Below are positions 34,506-41,981 of a stretch of 64,000 nt of DNA, piece by piece. The notes under the pieces were generated by a model. The model saw only the letters and a list, made by a program, of their open reading frames with translations. It was not told the origin of the DNA and made no database searches. How positions within the stretch are numbered: the first letter of the stretch is position 1; every line of letters starts with the position of its first letter. The position numbers were made by a program, and so were the translations under genes. Source of the DNA: an uncultured Flavobacteriaceae bacterium. GTDB taxonomy: Bacteria; Bacteroidota; Bacteroidia; Flavobacteriales; Flavobacteriaceae. Location of the stretch: positions 186,001-250,000 of the forward strand of contig CANKYF010000003.1 of the NCBI GenBank assembly GCA_947487895.1, in the 5' to 3' direction.

Positions 34506-35789
34506 TTATTTTTTTAATCCTTTTATTAATTCAGACACTTGTTTTTCAAAGTCTATTTCAGATTGGTTTTCTTTCCAATTGGTGAAATCTACCGAATTAA
34601 TTTCTTTCAATTCTGTTATGTTCAACCAATATTCATCTTGTTTCTCTTTTGGTTTTATATTTTCTTTTTCTATATCAAAAAGGAAATGGTCAATATGGAT
34701 TGGGTATAAAGTTTCTTCCCAAGATATTTCTTGTTTGAGTCTTCCTTGAGTTAATTCAAAATGGCAAGCTTTACTTTTTATTGAGTCTTTTGATGCAATA
34801 AATAAAAGCCTGTCTTTATCTTTGATATTATCCTTCATTATTTTAGAAAGATTTTTTCCTCCAGGTGCATCTTTTTCCCATAGAAAAGTTGAAACTCCCT
34901 TGTTAGTAAGAGATTTGTTAAGTTTATTAGCGAAAATTTTATCCTTGAAACTATAGGAAATAAATACGGTCTGGTATTCAGATTTTTTAGTTATTCTTGA
35001 AATTTTATCTTTTATAATATTGTCGGTTATTCCGAAACACTTTTCCAAAATAGAGGGGTGAATATTTTCACTTTTTATAATAGTTTGGAAGTCAATAAAT
35101 GAAAATTCATTTTCTCTGGTAAAATTTGAATAATTAATAGTTTTTGCACCTATTGAACAATTGGAAAAAGTATTTTGATTAAGAATTGTTTCCTTGAAAG
35201 ATGAGTGCCTCAAGTCAAAACTCAAGAACTTATTTTTGTTTAAAACAGATTTTTGAAATTTTATGTCGAAAGAATAATTTTTTCTGTCATGTCCCTCGAA
35301 TTGAGAGTGAGCCAAATAAGTGTCAAGGAACTGTAGATTTTTAAATTCACAACCTCCAAATGACATTTCCAAAACCTCATAGCATCTATCAAAAATCGTA
35401 TTTTCTATTAGACAGTCTCCAAAAAGTAAATAAGTTGCTATAGTGTGTTTGAACTTTGTGTCAATTAGTTCACATTCTAAAAATTTAAATTCGTTTAAAT
35501 GAGAATCTTTAAAAGAACAATCTTTTAAGATGCAGGCTCTAAAAGTAATATCAGATAAATAATCACAATTATCGAATTTACAGTTATTAAATTCAAATCC
35601 TGTGAAGTCAAGATTTCTCAAACTCAAACCACTAAAGTTTTGGTTTTGGATTAAAACATAATCATCATTTTTTGATGAAGCCCAAAAATCTCGTAATATG
35701 TAATTATCCTTCTTTAAACCTTTACTATCCAAATAGTTGTTTAAATGGTCATTAAATTCAGAAATATTTTTAATTCCTTCTCTATTCAT
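34506..35789 (-). CDS. pentapeptide-repeat protein with C-terminal TIR domain
   Basis: A 427-residue protein in two parts. Residues about 50-215 are degenerate pentapeptide repeats (NFSGLSLRNLDFTGFEFNNC, then CSFKDSHLNEFKFLE), expected to form a right-handed beta-helix. Residues about 272-375 form a TIR domain: FISYSFKD (276-283) as first strand, the BB-loop region GVSTFLWEKDAPGG (298-311), and SIKSKACHFELTQ, where E345 occupies the place of the catalytic glutamate of NAD+-cleaving TIR enzymes. No signal peptide or membrane helix. TIR NADases often act in antiphage abortive infection, so defence is a reasonable hypothesis, not shown here. No known TIR-system partner such as Thoeris ThsA is visible. 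Confidence 0.85.
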   Translation of the reverse strand: MNREGIKNISEFNDHLNNYLDSKGLKKDNYILRDFWASSKNDDYVLIQNQNFSGLSLRNLDFTGFEFNNCKFDNCDYLSDITFRACILKDCSFKDSHLNEFKFLECELIDTKFKHTIATYLLFGDCLIENTIFDRCYEVLEMSFGGCEFKNLQFLDTYLAHSQFEGHDRKNYSFDIKFQKSVLNKNKFLSFDLRHSSFKETILNQNTFSNCSIGAKTINYSNFTRENEFSFIDFQTIIKSENIHPSILEKCFGITDNIIKDKISRITKKSEYQTVFISYSFKDKIFANKLNKSLTNKGVSTFLWEKDAPGGKNLSKIMKDNIKDKDRLLFIASKDSIKSKACHFELTQGRLKQEISWEETLYPIHIDHFLFDIEKENIKPKEKQDEYWLNITELKEINSVDFTNWKENQSEIDFEKQVSELIKGLKK

Positions 35790-35992
35790 TTTTTATCATT
35801 GTGCACAACAATTAAATATATCTCATATGTTATATATTCGATTTAGTATTAATTATTTTTTGTTATTGATAATCACCGTTCTTTTTCCAACAATCAAGCC
35901 TCACAAATGTTTAATTTTTGCAAGAGCAAGTAGCTAATATTAAAATATATAGCATTTACGAATGTAGACGATTTTTTTTACAAAATCAAAAG

Positions 35993-37015
35993 TTAAAAAG
36001 AACTTCTAGTACTCTCCCTTTTAATCAAACTAGTCTTAATCACTTTAGTTTCAAAAGGTGCATCTGTATCACCTTGCAAACGGTTTATAAGCATGGTAGC
36101 TGCGGTTTCTCCTATATATTTCCCATGCTGACTAATAGTAGTAATTTTTGGAGATACATATTGAGGTAACTTACCATTGGTGAAGCAAATGATAGATAAA
36201 TCTTCAGGTATTTTATAATGCATTCGCTTTACCAGCTCTAAAGACTGGACTGCAGAACTTTCTTCTAAACACAATAACCCATCAATAGAGGTATCAGATA
36301 ATACAATTTTCATTGAAGTTTCAAAATCTTCATGTTTGCCTATTTTCACAATAAGCCTTGGGTCAATCTCAATACCATTTTCAATAAGTGCTTTTTCATA
36401 ACCTTTAGCTCTCAATTTACCTACGCTTAAATTATCAATTACAGATATTAAAGCAATACGTTTACAACCAGTATTTATTAAATGGTTTGTAGCATGACGC
36501 GCACCTTCAAAGTCATCAACAATAACTTTATCACATTCTATAGCATCTGTAACACGATCAAATAGTACCATTGGCAAGCCTTCATTAATGGCATTTCTTA
36601 AATGTTGGTAGTTTTCTTTTACCTGAGTTTCTTCTGCTAATGATAAAATAAAACCATCTAAAGTACCATTCTTTAAAAGCTCCATGGTTTTAAGTTCTTT
36701 TTCATGAGATTCATTAGAAATACAAGAAATTAAACTATACCCGTTTTCAGCTGCTTTTTCTTCAATACCAGCAAATACTTTTGCAAAAAAGGTATTCATG
36801 ATATTAGGTATAATAACACCAATGGTTTTTGTCTTTTTATTCAACAAACTTAAAGCAACACTATTGGGTTTGTAATTATGCTCAATAGCGTATTCCCTAA
36901 TTTTTTGTTTGGTTTTTACACTAATTTCATGACTATCACTCAAGGCTTTTGATACCGTTGCAATAGATACATCAAACTCATTAGCTATATGTTTAAGTGT
37001 AATTCGTTTTCTCAT
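35993..37015 (-). CDS. LacI-family transcriptional regulator (probable xylose regulator)
   Basis: A 340-residue repressor-type protein. The N-terminal HTH runs ITLKHIANEFDVSIATVSKAL, followed by the hinge region NYKPNSVALSLLNKKT and a periplasmic-binding-protein-like sensor domain from TIGVIIPNIMNTFFAKVFAG to the C-terminus. Such regulators sit beside xylBAE in several flavobacteria, so control of xylose use is likely. Here it is 3.5 kb from xylE because of the accessory block between them. A -7 box and a short palindrome lie just before its ATG, compatible with autoregulation. Confidence 0.9.
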   Translation of the reverse strand: MRKRITLKHIANEFDVSIATVSKALSDSHEISVKTKQKIREYAIEHNYKPNSVALSLLNKKTKTIGVIIPNIMNTFFAKVFAGIEEKAAENGYSLISCISNESHEKELKTMELLKNGTLDGFILSLAEETQVKENYQHLRNAINEGLPMVLFDRVTDAIECDKVIVDDFEGARHATNHLINTGCKRIALISVIDNLSVGKLRAKGYEKALIENGIEIDPRLIVKIGKHEDFETSMKIVLSDTSIDGLLCLEESSAVQSLELVKRMHYKIPEDLSIICFTNGKLPQYVSPKITTISQHGKYIGETAATMLINRLQGDTDAPFETKVIKTSLIKRESTRSSF

Positions 37016-37023
37016 TTTAAAGA

Positions 37024-37031
37024 CAAAAATA
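37024..37031 (-). promoter_or_regulatory. probable -7 box of the LacI-type gene (TATTTTTG)
   Basis: Exact TAnnTTTG on the minus strand only eight bases upstream of the ATG at 37015. If used, the mRNA would be almost leaderless. Confidence 0.4.
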
Positions 37032-37034
37032 GTA

Positions 37035-37047
37035 AGCTAATTTAGCT
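37035..37047. promoter_or_regulatory. short palindrome AGCTAA-t-TTAGCT, candidate operator
   Basis: A 13-base palindrome with one central base lies directly upstream of the -7 box of the LacI-type gene, in the promoter spacer. I found no convincing second copy before xylB, so its use as the xylose operator is uncertain. Confidence 0.35.
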
Positions 37048-37121
37048 AAATATTATAATTCTTACTTACTTAGGTGTTTGTATTTTCTATCCTTTTAGGT
37101 TTTAACTACCTTTCTTCTGTA

Positions 37122-37164
37122 AAAACTAAATTTTGAATCTAATAAAAATGCAAAATTTAGTTTT
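37122..37164. repeat. inverted repeat with 14-base perfect arms between lacI-type gene and yicC
   Basis: AAAACTAAATTTTG (37122-37135) and CAAAATTTAGTTTT (37151-37164) are perfect inverted arms around a 15-base loop. It lies between two divergently transcribed genes, so a terminator has no obvious client; a regulatory or structural role is possible. Confidence 0.6.
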
Positions 37165-37195
37165 ACTTCAGTAACCGCTTCTCTAGTCCATTGAT

Positions 37196-37234
37196 TTTTT
37201 TCATTTGGCTTTGGTAAATCTCCAAATGAAAAAA
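37196..37234. repeat. inverted repeat with 13-base perfect arms upstream of yicC
   Basis: TTTTTTCATTTGG (37196-37208) and CCAAATGAAAAAA (37222-37234) pair perfectly around a 13-base loop. The arms begin with T and end with A, the reverse of an intrinsic terminator. It lies just before the yicC -7 box. Confidence 0.6.
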
Positions 37235-37240
37235 TTCATG

Positions 37241-37248
37241 TACTTTTG
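37241..37248 (+). promoter_or_regulatory. probable yicC -7 box (TACTTTTG)
   Basis: Exact TAnnTTTG 21 bases upstream of ATG 37270. It makes the alternative start at 37246 impossible, because that codon lies inside the box. Confidence 0.6.
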
Positions 37249-37269
37249 TGCAACTTAATACACAAGTTT

Positions 37270-38127
37270 ATGATATATTCAATGACAGGTTACGGAAAAT
37301 CTGTATTGCAACTACCTACCAAAAAAATAACTATAGAGTTAAAATCTTTAAACAGCAAAAATCTTGATATCAATGCAAGAATGCCCTCTATTTACAGAGA
37401 AAAAGAATTATCTATAAGAAAACAATTGGCAGGTGCTTTAGTGCGTGGTAAAGTAGATTTTTCAATCTATCTTGAAGTTACAGGTGAAGACACTTCGTCT
37501 CAAATTAACAAACCAGTTGTAAAGCAATATATAGAACAGCTTAGAGATGTTGTTAATGGAGATGACATTGAATTACTTAAAATGGCTGTGAGGTTTCCAG
37601 ATGCTTTAAATACAGAAAGAGAAGAAATTGATGAAAATGAATGGAAATCCATACAGAACGAAATTAACAAAGCCGTTACTACCTTAAGTAGCTATAGATT
37701 AGATGAAGGCAAAGTGCTTGAAGCAGATTTTGTAAAGCGTATTGATACTATAGAAAACATACTTGAAAAAGTAATAGCTATGGATCCTGAACGTATTGAA
37801 GCCGTTAGAGAACGTCTACTTAAAGGTGTTGAGGAGCTTAAAGAAAAATACGATGAAAATCGTTTTGAACAAGAGCTCGTGTATTACATTGAAAAGTTTG
37901 ATATTACAGAAGAAAAAGTACGTTTAAAAAACCACTTGAACTACTTTATAGAAACACTAAACAGCAAAGATTCTAACGGAAAAAAATTAGGATTTATTGG
38001 GCAAGAAATTGGTCGTGAAATAAATACAATTGGTTCTAAAAGTAATTATGCAGCAATGCAGCAATTAGTAGTTCAAATGAAAGACGAACTCGAAAAAATC
38101 AAAGAGCAATTATTAAATGTTCTTTAG
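37270..38127 (+). CDS. yicC: YicC-family endoribonuclease-like protein
   Basis: Start at 37270 (MIYSMTGYGKSVLQ) gives 285 residues; the frame extends to 37246 but the promoter excludes it. The N-terminal SMTGYGKS, the middle LKSLNSKNLDINARMP and the C-terminal DUF1732 part ending KLGFIGQEIGREINTIGSKS are conserved features of YicC, described as an RNase acting in RNA turnover in E. coli. It heads a plus-strand set with dinB, gmk and nadD; the yicC-gmk pairing is widespread in bacteria. Confidence 0.93.
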   Translation: MIYSMTGYGKSVLQLPTKKITIELKSLNSKNLDINARMPSIYREKELSIRKQLAGALVRGKVDFSIYLEVTGEDTSSQINKPVVKQYIEQLRDVVNGDDIELLKMAVRFPDALNTEREEIDENEWKSIQNEINKAVTTLSSYRLDEGKVLEADFVKRIDTIENILEKVIAMDPERIEAVRERLLKGVEELKEKYDENRFEQELVYYIEKFDITEEKVRLKNHLNYFIETLNSKDSNGKKLGFIGQEIGREINTIGSKSNYAAMQQLVVQMKDELEKIKEQLLNVL

Positions 38128-38145
38128 CACACAATGTTGTAAGTG

Positions 38146-38592
38146 ATGAAAAACACTACTGAAAGATTAGAAGCACTATTAAATTTGGGGTCTGCATATG
38201 TCTCAAAAGCGCCAGAATCTGAACTAGTGTTTAAACCTAATCCTTTAAAATGGTCTAAAAAACAAATTCTTGGGCATTTAATAGATTCAGCAATTAATAA
38301 TCTTCAAAGATTTACTGAAATTCAATTTGAAACTAAACCCTATAAAATAAGACCTTATAGTCAAGAAGGTTTAGTAAGTGCTAATGATTATCAAAATTCT
38401 AAAACTGCTGAAATACTTACACTGTGGCTAGCATTAAATAATAGAATTGTAAAAGTGATTTCATTATTAAGCGAATCAACTTTAAACTTTCAAATAGAAT
38501 TTGATAACGGTAACATTTCAGATTTAAGATTCTTGGTTGAAGACTATGTAGACCATTTGGAATATCACCTAAATCAAATAGTTAAAAAATAA
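38146..38592 (+). CDS. DinB-family (DfsB-like) protein
   Basis: A 148-residue four-helix-bundle protein of the DinB/YfiT superfamily. The conserved metal-binding histidines appear in KKQILGHLIDSAINNLQRF and in VDHLEYHLNQIVKK. Members act as thiol-dependent transferases or have unknown roles. The frame begins with GTG at 38143, but ATG 38146 is one codon inside and preferred. It is inserted between yicC and gmk, four bases before the gmk start. Confidence 0.85.
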   Translation: MKNTTERLEALLNLGSAYVSKAPESELVFKPNPLKWSKKQILGHLIDSAINNLQRFTEIQFETKPYKIRPYSQEGLVSANDYQNSKTAEILTLWLALNNRIVKVISLLSESTLNFQIEFDNGNISDLRFLVEDYVDHLEYHLNQIVKK

Positions 38593-38596
38593 AATA

Positions 38597-39187
38597 TTGA
38601 CAACTAACAATACAAAACAAGGTAAATTAATAGTATTTTCAGCACCATCTGGTTCTGGAAAAACAACCATTGTAAGACACTTATTAGGTATTGAAGACTT
38701 AAACTTAGAATTTTCAATATCGGCTACTTCTCGTGAAAAACGCGGAACCGAAATTGACGGGAAAGATTACTATTTTTTATCTGCTGAAGCGTTTAAATCT
38801 AAAATAAAAAACGAAGAATTTTTAGAGTGGGAAGAAGTCTATAGAGATAACTTTTATGGTACGTTAAAAACAGAAGTGGAGCGTATTTGGACTTTAGGAA
38901 AACATGTTATTTTTGATATTGATGTTTCTGGTGGATTGAGAATAAAACGCAAATTCCCAGAACAAACACTTGCTATTTTTGTAAAGCCGCCAAGTATAGA
39001 TGAACTTAAAATTAGGCTTAAAAAACGCCAAACTGAAAGCGAAGAAAAAATAAGCATGCGTGTCGCAAAAGCTTCGGCTGAATTAGCTACCGCTCCTTTA
39101 TTTGATGAAATAGTGGTAAATGACAACCTAGAAAACGCTTTTAAAGATGCCGAAGCTTTAGTTGCCAACTTTATAAATTCTAAATAA
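38597..39187 (+). CDS. gmk: guanylate kinase
   Basis: Phosphorylates GMP to GDP. The 196-residue enzyme has the P-loop FSAPSGSGKTTIVRHL, the GMP-binding ISATSREKRGTEIDGKDYYF segment, EVYRDNFYGTLK, and the lid with KKRQTESEEKISMRVAKA. The start is TTG at 38597: an in-frame TAG at 38579 leaves no other choice and the next ATG would remove the P-loop. Four bases follow each neighbouring stop, so the yicC-dinB-gmk-nadD set is one operon. Confidence 0.96.
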   Translation: MTTNNTKQGKLIVFSAPSGSGKTTIVRHLLGIEDLNLEFSISATSREKRGTEIDGKDYYFLSAEAFKSKIKNEEFLEWEEVYRDNFYGTLKTEVERIWTLGKHVIFDIDVSGGLRIKRKFPEQTLAIFVKPPSIDELKIRLKKRQTESEEKISMRVAKASAELATAPLFDEIVVNDNLENAFKDAEALVANFINSK

Positions 39188-39191
39188 GTAC

Positions 39192-39770
39192 ATGAAAATT
39201 GGATTGTATTTTGGGTCTTTCAACCCTATTCATATAGGGCATTTAGTTATTGCTAATCATTTGGCAGAACATAGTGATTTAGATGAAATTTGGTTTGTAG
39301 TCACCCCTCATAATCCTTTTAAAAAGAAAAGTTCTCTTTTAGATAATTACCAACGCTTAGAGCTTGTTTTTAGAGCTACTGAAGATTACCCTAAACTAAA
39401 ACCAAGTGATATTGAATTTAATTTACCACAGCCAAATTACACTATAAATACCTTAGCACATTTAGAGGAAAAATACCCAAAGAATGACTTTTGTTTAATT
39501 ATGGGACAAGATAATTTGAAACATTTTCATAAATGGAAAAATGCCGACGTTATTTTAGAAAACTACCATATTTACGTATACCCAAGAATTTCTGAAGAAA
39601 ACTCAGAATCTCAATATGATAATCATTCTAAAGTACATATGGTAAATGCGCCTATTATGGAAATATCTTCTACGTTTATACGTAATGCTATTAAAGAAGG
39701 TAAAAATGTACAACCTCTGTTATCTAAATCTGTTTGGGAATATTTAGATGAGATGAATTTTTATAGGTAA
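39192..39770 (+). CDS. nadD: nicotinate-nucleotide adenylyltransferase
   Basis: Joins nicotinate mononucleotide to ATP to give deamido-NAD in NAD synthesis. The 192-residue protein has GLYFGSFNPIHIGHLVIANH with HIGH at 14-17, the MGQDNLKHFHKWKN acceptor region, and the ISSTFIRNAIKEG motif near 160-172. Full length. It ends the yicC-dinB-gmk-nadD operon. Confidence 0.96.
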   Translation: MKIGLYFGSFNPIHIGHLVIANHLAEHSDLDEIWFVVTPHNPFKKKSSLLDNYQRLELVFRATEDYPKLKPSDIEFNLPQPNYTINTLAHLEEKYPKNDFCLIMGQDNLKHFHKWKNADVILENYHIYVYPRISEENSESQYDNHSKVHMVNAPIMEISSTFIRNAIKEGKNVQPLLSKSVWEYLDEMNFYR

Positions 39771-39778
39771 GCCTCAAC

Positions 39779-39809
39779 TTGACTTTGTAAAAATTTTCAA
39801 CTACCTTCG
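39779..39809 (+). promoter_or_regulatory. promoter of the trypsin-like protease gene
   Basis: TTG (39779-39781), 20-base spacer, TACCTTCG (39802-39809), seven of eight to TAnnTTTG. It lies 60 bases before the ATG and just after nadD. Confidence 0.55.
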
Positions 39810-39853
39810 TTTACAGTCAATAAACTTCATTAAAACGGAAGTCTATCTGGAAA

Positions 39854-39861
39854 TTATAGGC
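39854..39861 (+). repeat. left arm TTATAGGC of inverted repeat flanking the protease gene
   Basis: Perfect inverted match to GCCTATAA at 40649-40656. The arms sit 7 bases before the ATG and 3 bases after the stop, so they bracket the gene almost exactly. Confidence 0.5.
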
Positions 39862-39868
39862 AATTACC

Positions 39869-40645
39869 ATGGAAGAACTTTGGAAAAATACATATAAATC
39901 TATCTGTAAAATAACTCATTTAAAAAATGGACAAGCATTAGGATCAGGAACAGGTTTCTTAATTAATGGACATTTAGTAACAAACAATCATGTATACTTT
40001 AGCCAAAACACAGATCAAATTAAAATAACTTTTGTTGATGAAGATTCATCCGCAATTACTTTAGAGAAAATTTTTGACTACCCTGATTTTCAATCAAAAT
40101 TAAAAGCAGGTGACCCTAGTACTGGATGGGATTTCGCTATACTAGATTTAGAGGATGTCGAAATAAAAGAATTTCCAAACCTAGAATTCTGTGATACTAA
40201 TCATTCAATCCCAATTGGTAGGCAAATAGCTTTACTCGGTTATCCATTCAACCAAGATAGCCTTGCATTACATGCTGGTTTTGTTTCTTCAAAATACACT
40301 ATAAACAATGTCGATTATATACAAATTGACGCAAGTGTTAATAAAGGTAATTCAGGAGGTCCATTAATTGACATTGAAACAGATAAAGTAATTGGTTTAG
40401 TAACTAGAAAAGGAAATGGATTAACTAATTTATTTGATCAAGTCAGACAAGGAGTTATACAAAGTATTCAATATGTCGACCAAATTAAGGGAGTACAGGC
40501 ACAAATTGGTGGAATTGACCTAATTAAAGCTACAGGGGTTACTCAAAAACAAATATTAACAGTCTTCAATGAAATTGATAGATCAGCTAATGTAGGTATA
40601 GGATATGCGTTTGGCTTGAAAGAAGTTCGTAAGTGTTTTGAATAA
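39869..40645 (+). CDS. trypsin-like serine protease without signal peptide
   Basis: A 258-residue S1-type protease domain. The catalytic triad is visible as H41 in LVTNNHVYF, D88 in GWDFAILDL and S162 in KGNSGGPLID. There is no signal peptide and no PDZ domain, so it is not a DegP; a cytosolic location is predicted. The last 60 residues (AQIGGIDLIKATGVTQKQIL ...) form a small extra helical region. Proteases of this stand-alone kind appear in accessory or conflict loci, but no partner is seen here. It is a single gene with its own promoter and is bracketed by an 8-base inverted repeat. Confidence 0.88.
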   Translation: MEELWKNTYKSICKITHLKNGQALGSGTGFLINGHLVTNNHVYFSQNTDQIKITFVDEDSSAITLEKIFDYPDFQSKLKAGDPSTGWDFAILDLEDVEIKEFPNLEFCDTNHSIPIGRQIALLGYPFNQDSLALHAGFVSSKYTINNVDYIQIDASVNKGNSGGPLIDIETDKVIGLVTRKGNGLTNLFDQVRQGVIQSIQYVDQIKGVQAQIGGIDLIKATGVTQKQILTVFNEIDRSANVGIGYAFGLKEVRKCFE

Positions 40646-40648
40646 AAA

Positions 40649-40665
40649 GCCTATAACGTTGTAGT
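40649..40665 (+). repeat. right arm GCCTATAA plus AACGTTGTAG word
   Basis: Inverted partner of 39854-39861, continuing into acgttgtag. Related words AACGTTRTA occur at the left flanks of the 44615 and 45354 genes. Confidence 0.5.
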
Positions 40666-40783
40666 TTAAGAATGAATAAATTAAAAACAAAATACAACTA
40701 ACTCTGTGCAAACCCGAAAGTTTATAACTTTCTACTGTTCTATTTGACATATACTAAACAAACGTTAAACACAAATATTAAAA

Positions 40784-40819
40784 AAACCGCCTAAAGTATG
40801 ACACTACTTTAAACGGTTT
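40784..40819 (-). terminator. terminator of the lipoprotein gene
   Basis: AAACCG (40784-40789) pairs with CGGTTT (40814-40819), and inside it AAAGTA pairs with TACTTT. On the minus strand it is followed by TTTTTTTA. It lies about 90 bases after the stop at 40910. Confidence 0.65.
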
Positions 40820-40909
40820 CTTAACTAAATAACCAACCAAAATTTTTAGTGAAACTGATACTAAATTTCTTTTAGTATCTAATAGAATCTCACTTGTTAT
40901 ATTTTTATA

Positions 40910-41848
40910 TTATACTCTAGAACTTTTTCTAGGGTTTTCTACTCTTTTATTTTTAAACTTACGTTTTTTATCAACCTTAGTTTTTCCTTTTCCTTCAGCA
41001 TTTTTTAAATACTGAATATATCCTCTTCCTTTAAACTCATACACCGTTTCTGATGATGGGTGAAATAGCTCTATGGTTTCATCATTTATAACGCTCAATT
41101 CAAAGTGTTCATTGTTGAAGAAATCATAATCTAATGTTAAAGTTTTTAAATACATATCACCACTTACATTTCCAACGCCATACACTCCAGTATAATCCCA
41201 AACTAAATTGTTTACGTTAGTTCCTGATGGATCTTGAGAACTTCTAAATTCAGAATCATTTCCTCCTGCTAAAAATTGCAAGAAATGTTCATTATCAAAT
41301 TCATTGATCGCTCCAAATTCACTGGTATACGTCTTTTCCCAAGCTTCATATTCCTGTAAGAAGTAATGAATGTTATCATAGAATACAAAATCATAATCAA
41401 AATTATTTCTTTGGTACCCTTCCAAAAAGTATGAGGTATCAGTATCTGGATGATACAATTCTATAGTAGTATTATCTACCTGAAATACATCAAACGTTGA
41501 AAACCCATCTATATCATGCTGCACATCTAAAATCATATTGTATGCATCATATTCTCCTACATCAATACCAAATCCGTTGCCATTATCTCCTAATCCAACT
41601 ATATTATTATTAGCATATACTAGACCTCCTTTAAAAGAAATTGTAAAAGCCTTTTGTAAAAATGGTATTTCACCAAACCCTTTTGTAGCATTGATATCTA
41701 CATACCATAACTCATAAGAATTTAATAACTGATGTATAGAAATCCCTGCAGGTTCATCAACATAATCATCTACATGAACTTCTGTATAACAAGATGTAAA
41801 TAATGTTGCGGCTAATACAAAACTTAAAAGTGTTTTTATAGTCTTCAT
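40910..41848 (-). CDS. predicted lipoprotein with two repeated domains
   Basis: A 312-residue protein with a lipoprotein signal (about 1-20, AATLFTSC) and cysteine at 20. The mature part holds two similar halves: FFLEGY...VDNTTIELYHPDTDTSYFLEG and VINDETIELFHPSSETVYEFKG share the layout D-x-T-I-E-L-(Y/F)-H-P followed by an aromatic strand. The C-terminus is strongly basic (KGKTKVDKKRKFKNKRVENP). Many flavobacterial lipoproteins look like this; the function is unknown. It is a single gene with its own terminator. Confidence 0.75.
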   Translation of the reverse strand: MKTIKTLLSFVLAATLFTSCYTEVHVDDYVDEPAGISIHQLLNSYELWYVDINATKGFGEIPFLQKAFTISFKGGLVYANNNIVGLGDNGNGFGIDVGEYDAYNMILDVQHDIDGFSTFDVFQVDNTTIELYHPDTDTSYFLEGYQRNNFDYDFVFYDNIHYFLQEYEAWEKTYTSEFGAINEFDNEHFLQFLAGGNDSEFRSSQDPSGTNVNNLVWDYTGVYGVGNVSGDMYLKTLTLDYDFFNNEHFELSVINDETIELFHPSSETVYEFKGRGYIQYLKNAEGKGKTKVDKKRKFKNKRVENPRKSSRV

Positions 41849-41948
41849 AATATCTTCATTTTAGGGTTTATACTTTTATGGTTTTCAAAACGCGTGCCAA
41901 AAAATTGTTATTAATAAAATAAGCCCTAAAAGCTTTAATATTTTTATG

Positions 41949-41956
41949 TACTTTTG
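41949..41956 (+). promoter_or_regulatory. probable gpsA -7 box (TACTTTTG)
   Basis: Exact TAnnTTTG, 25 bases before the gpsA ATG. Confidence 0.55.
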
Positions 41957-41981
41957 AACCGCAAAAAAGACAAACTTTTTT

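Noticed and set aside
34506-35789. A Thoeris or CBASS system
   Set aside because: No ThsA-like, SIR2, cyclase or effector partner is adjacent. Only the TIR domain itself is visible.
37196-37234. Intrinsic terminator upstream of yicC
   Set aside because: Arms start with T and end with A, so no T-run follows the stem on either strand, and no gene ends toward it.
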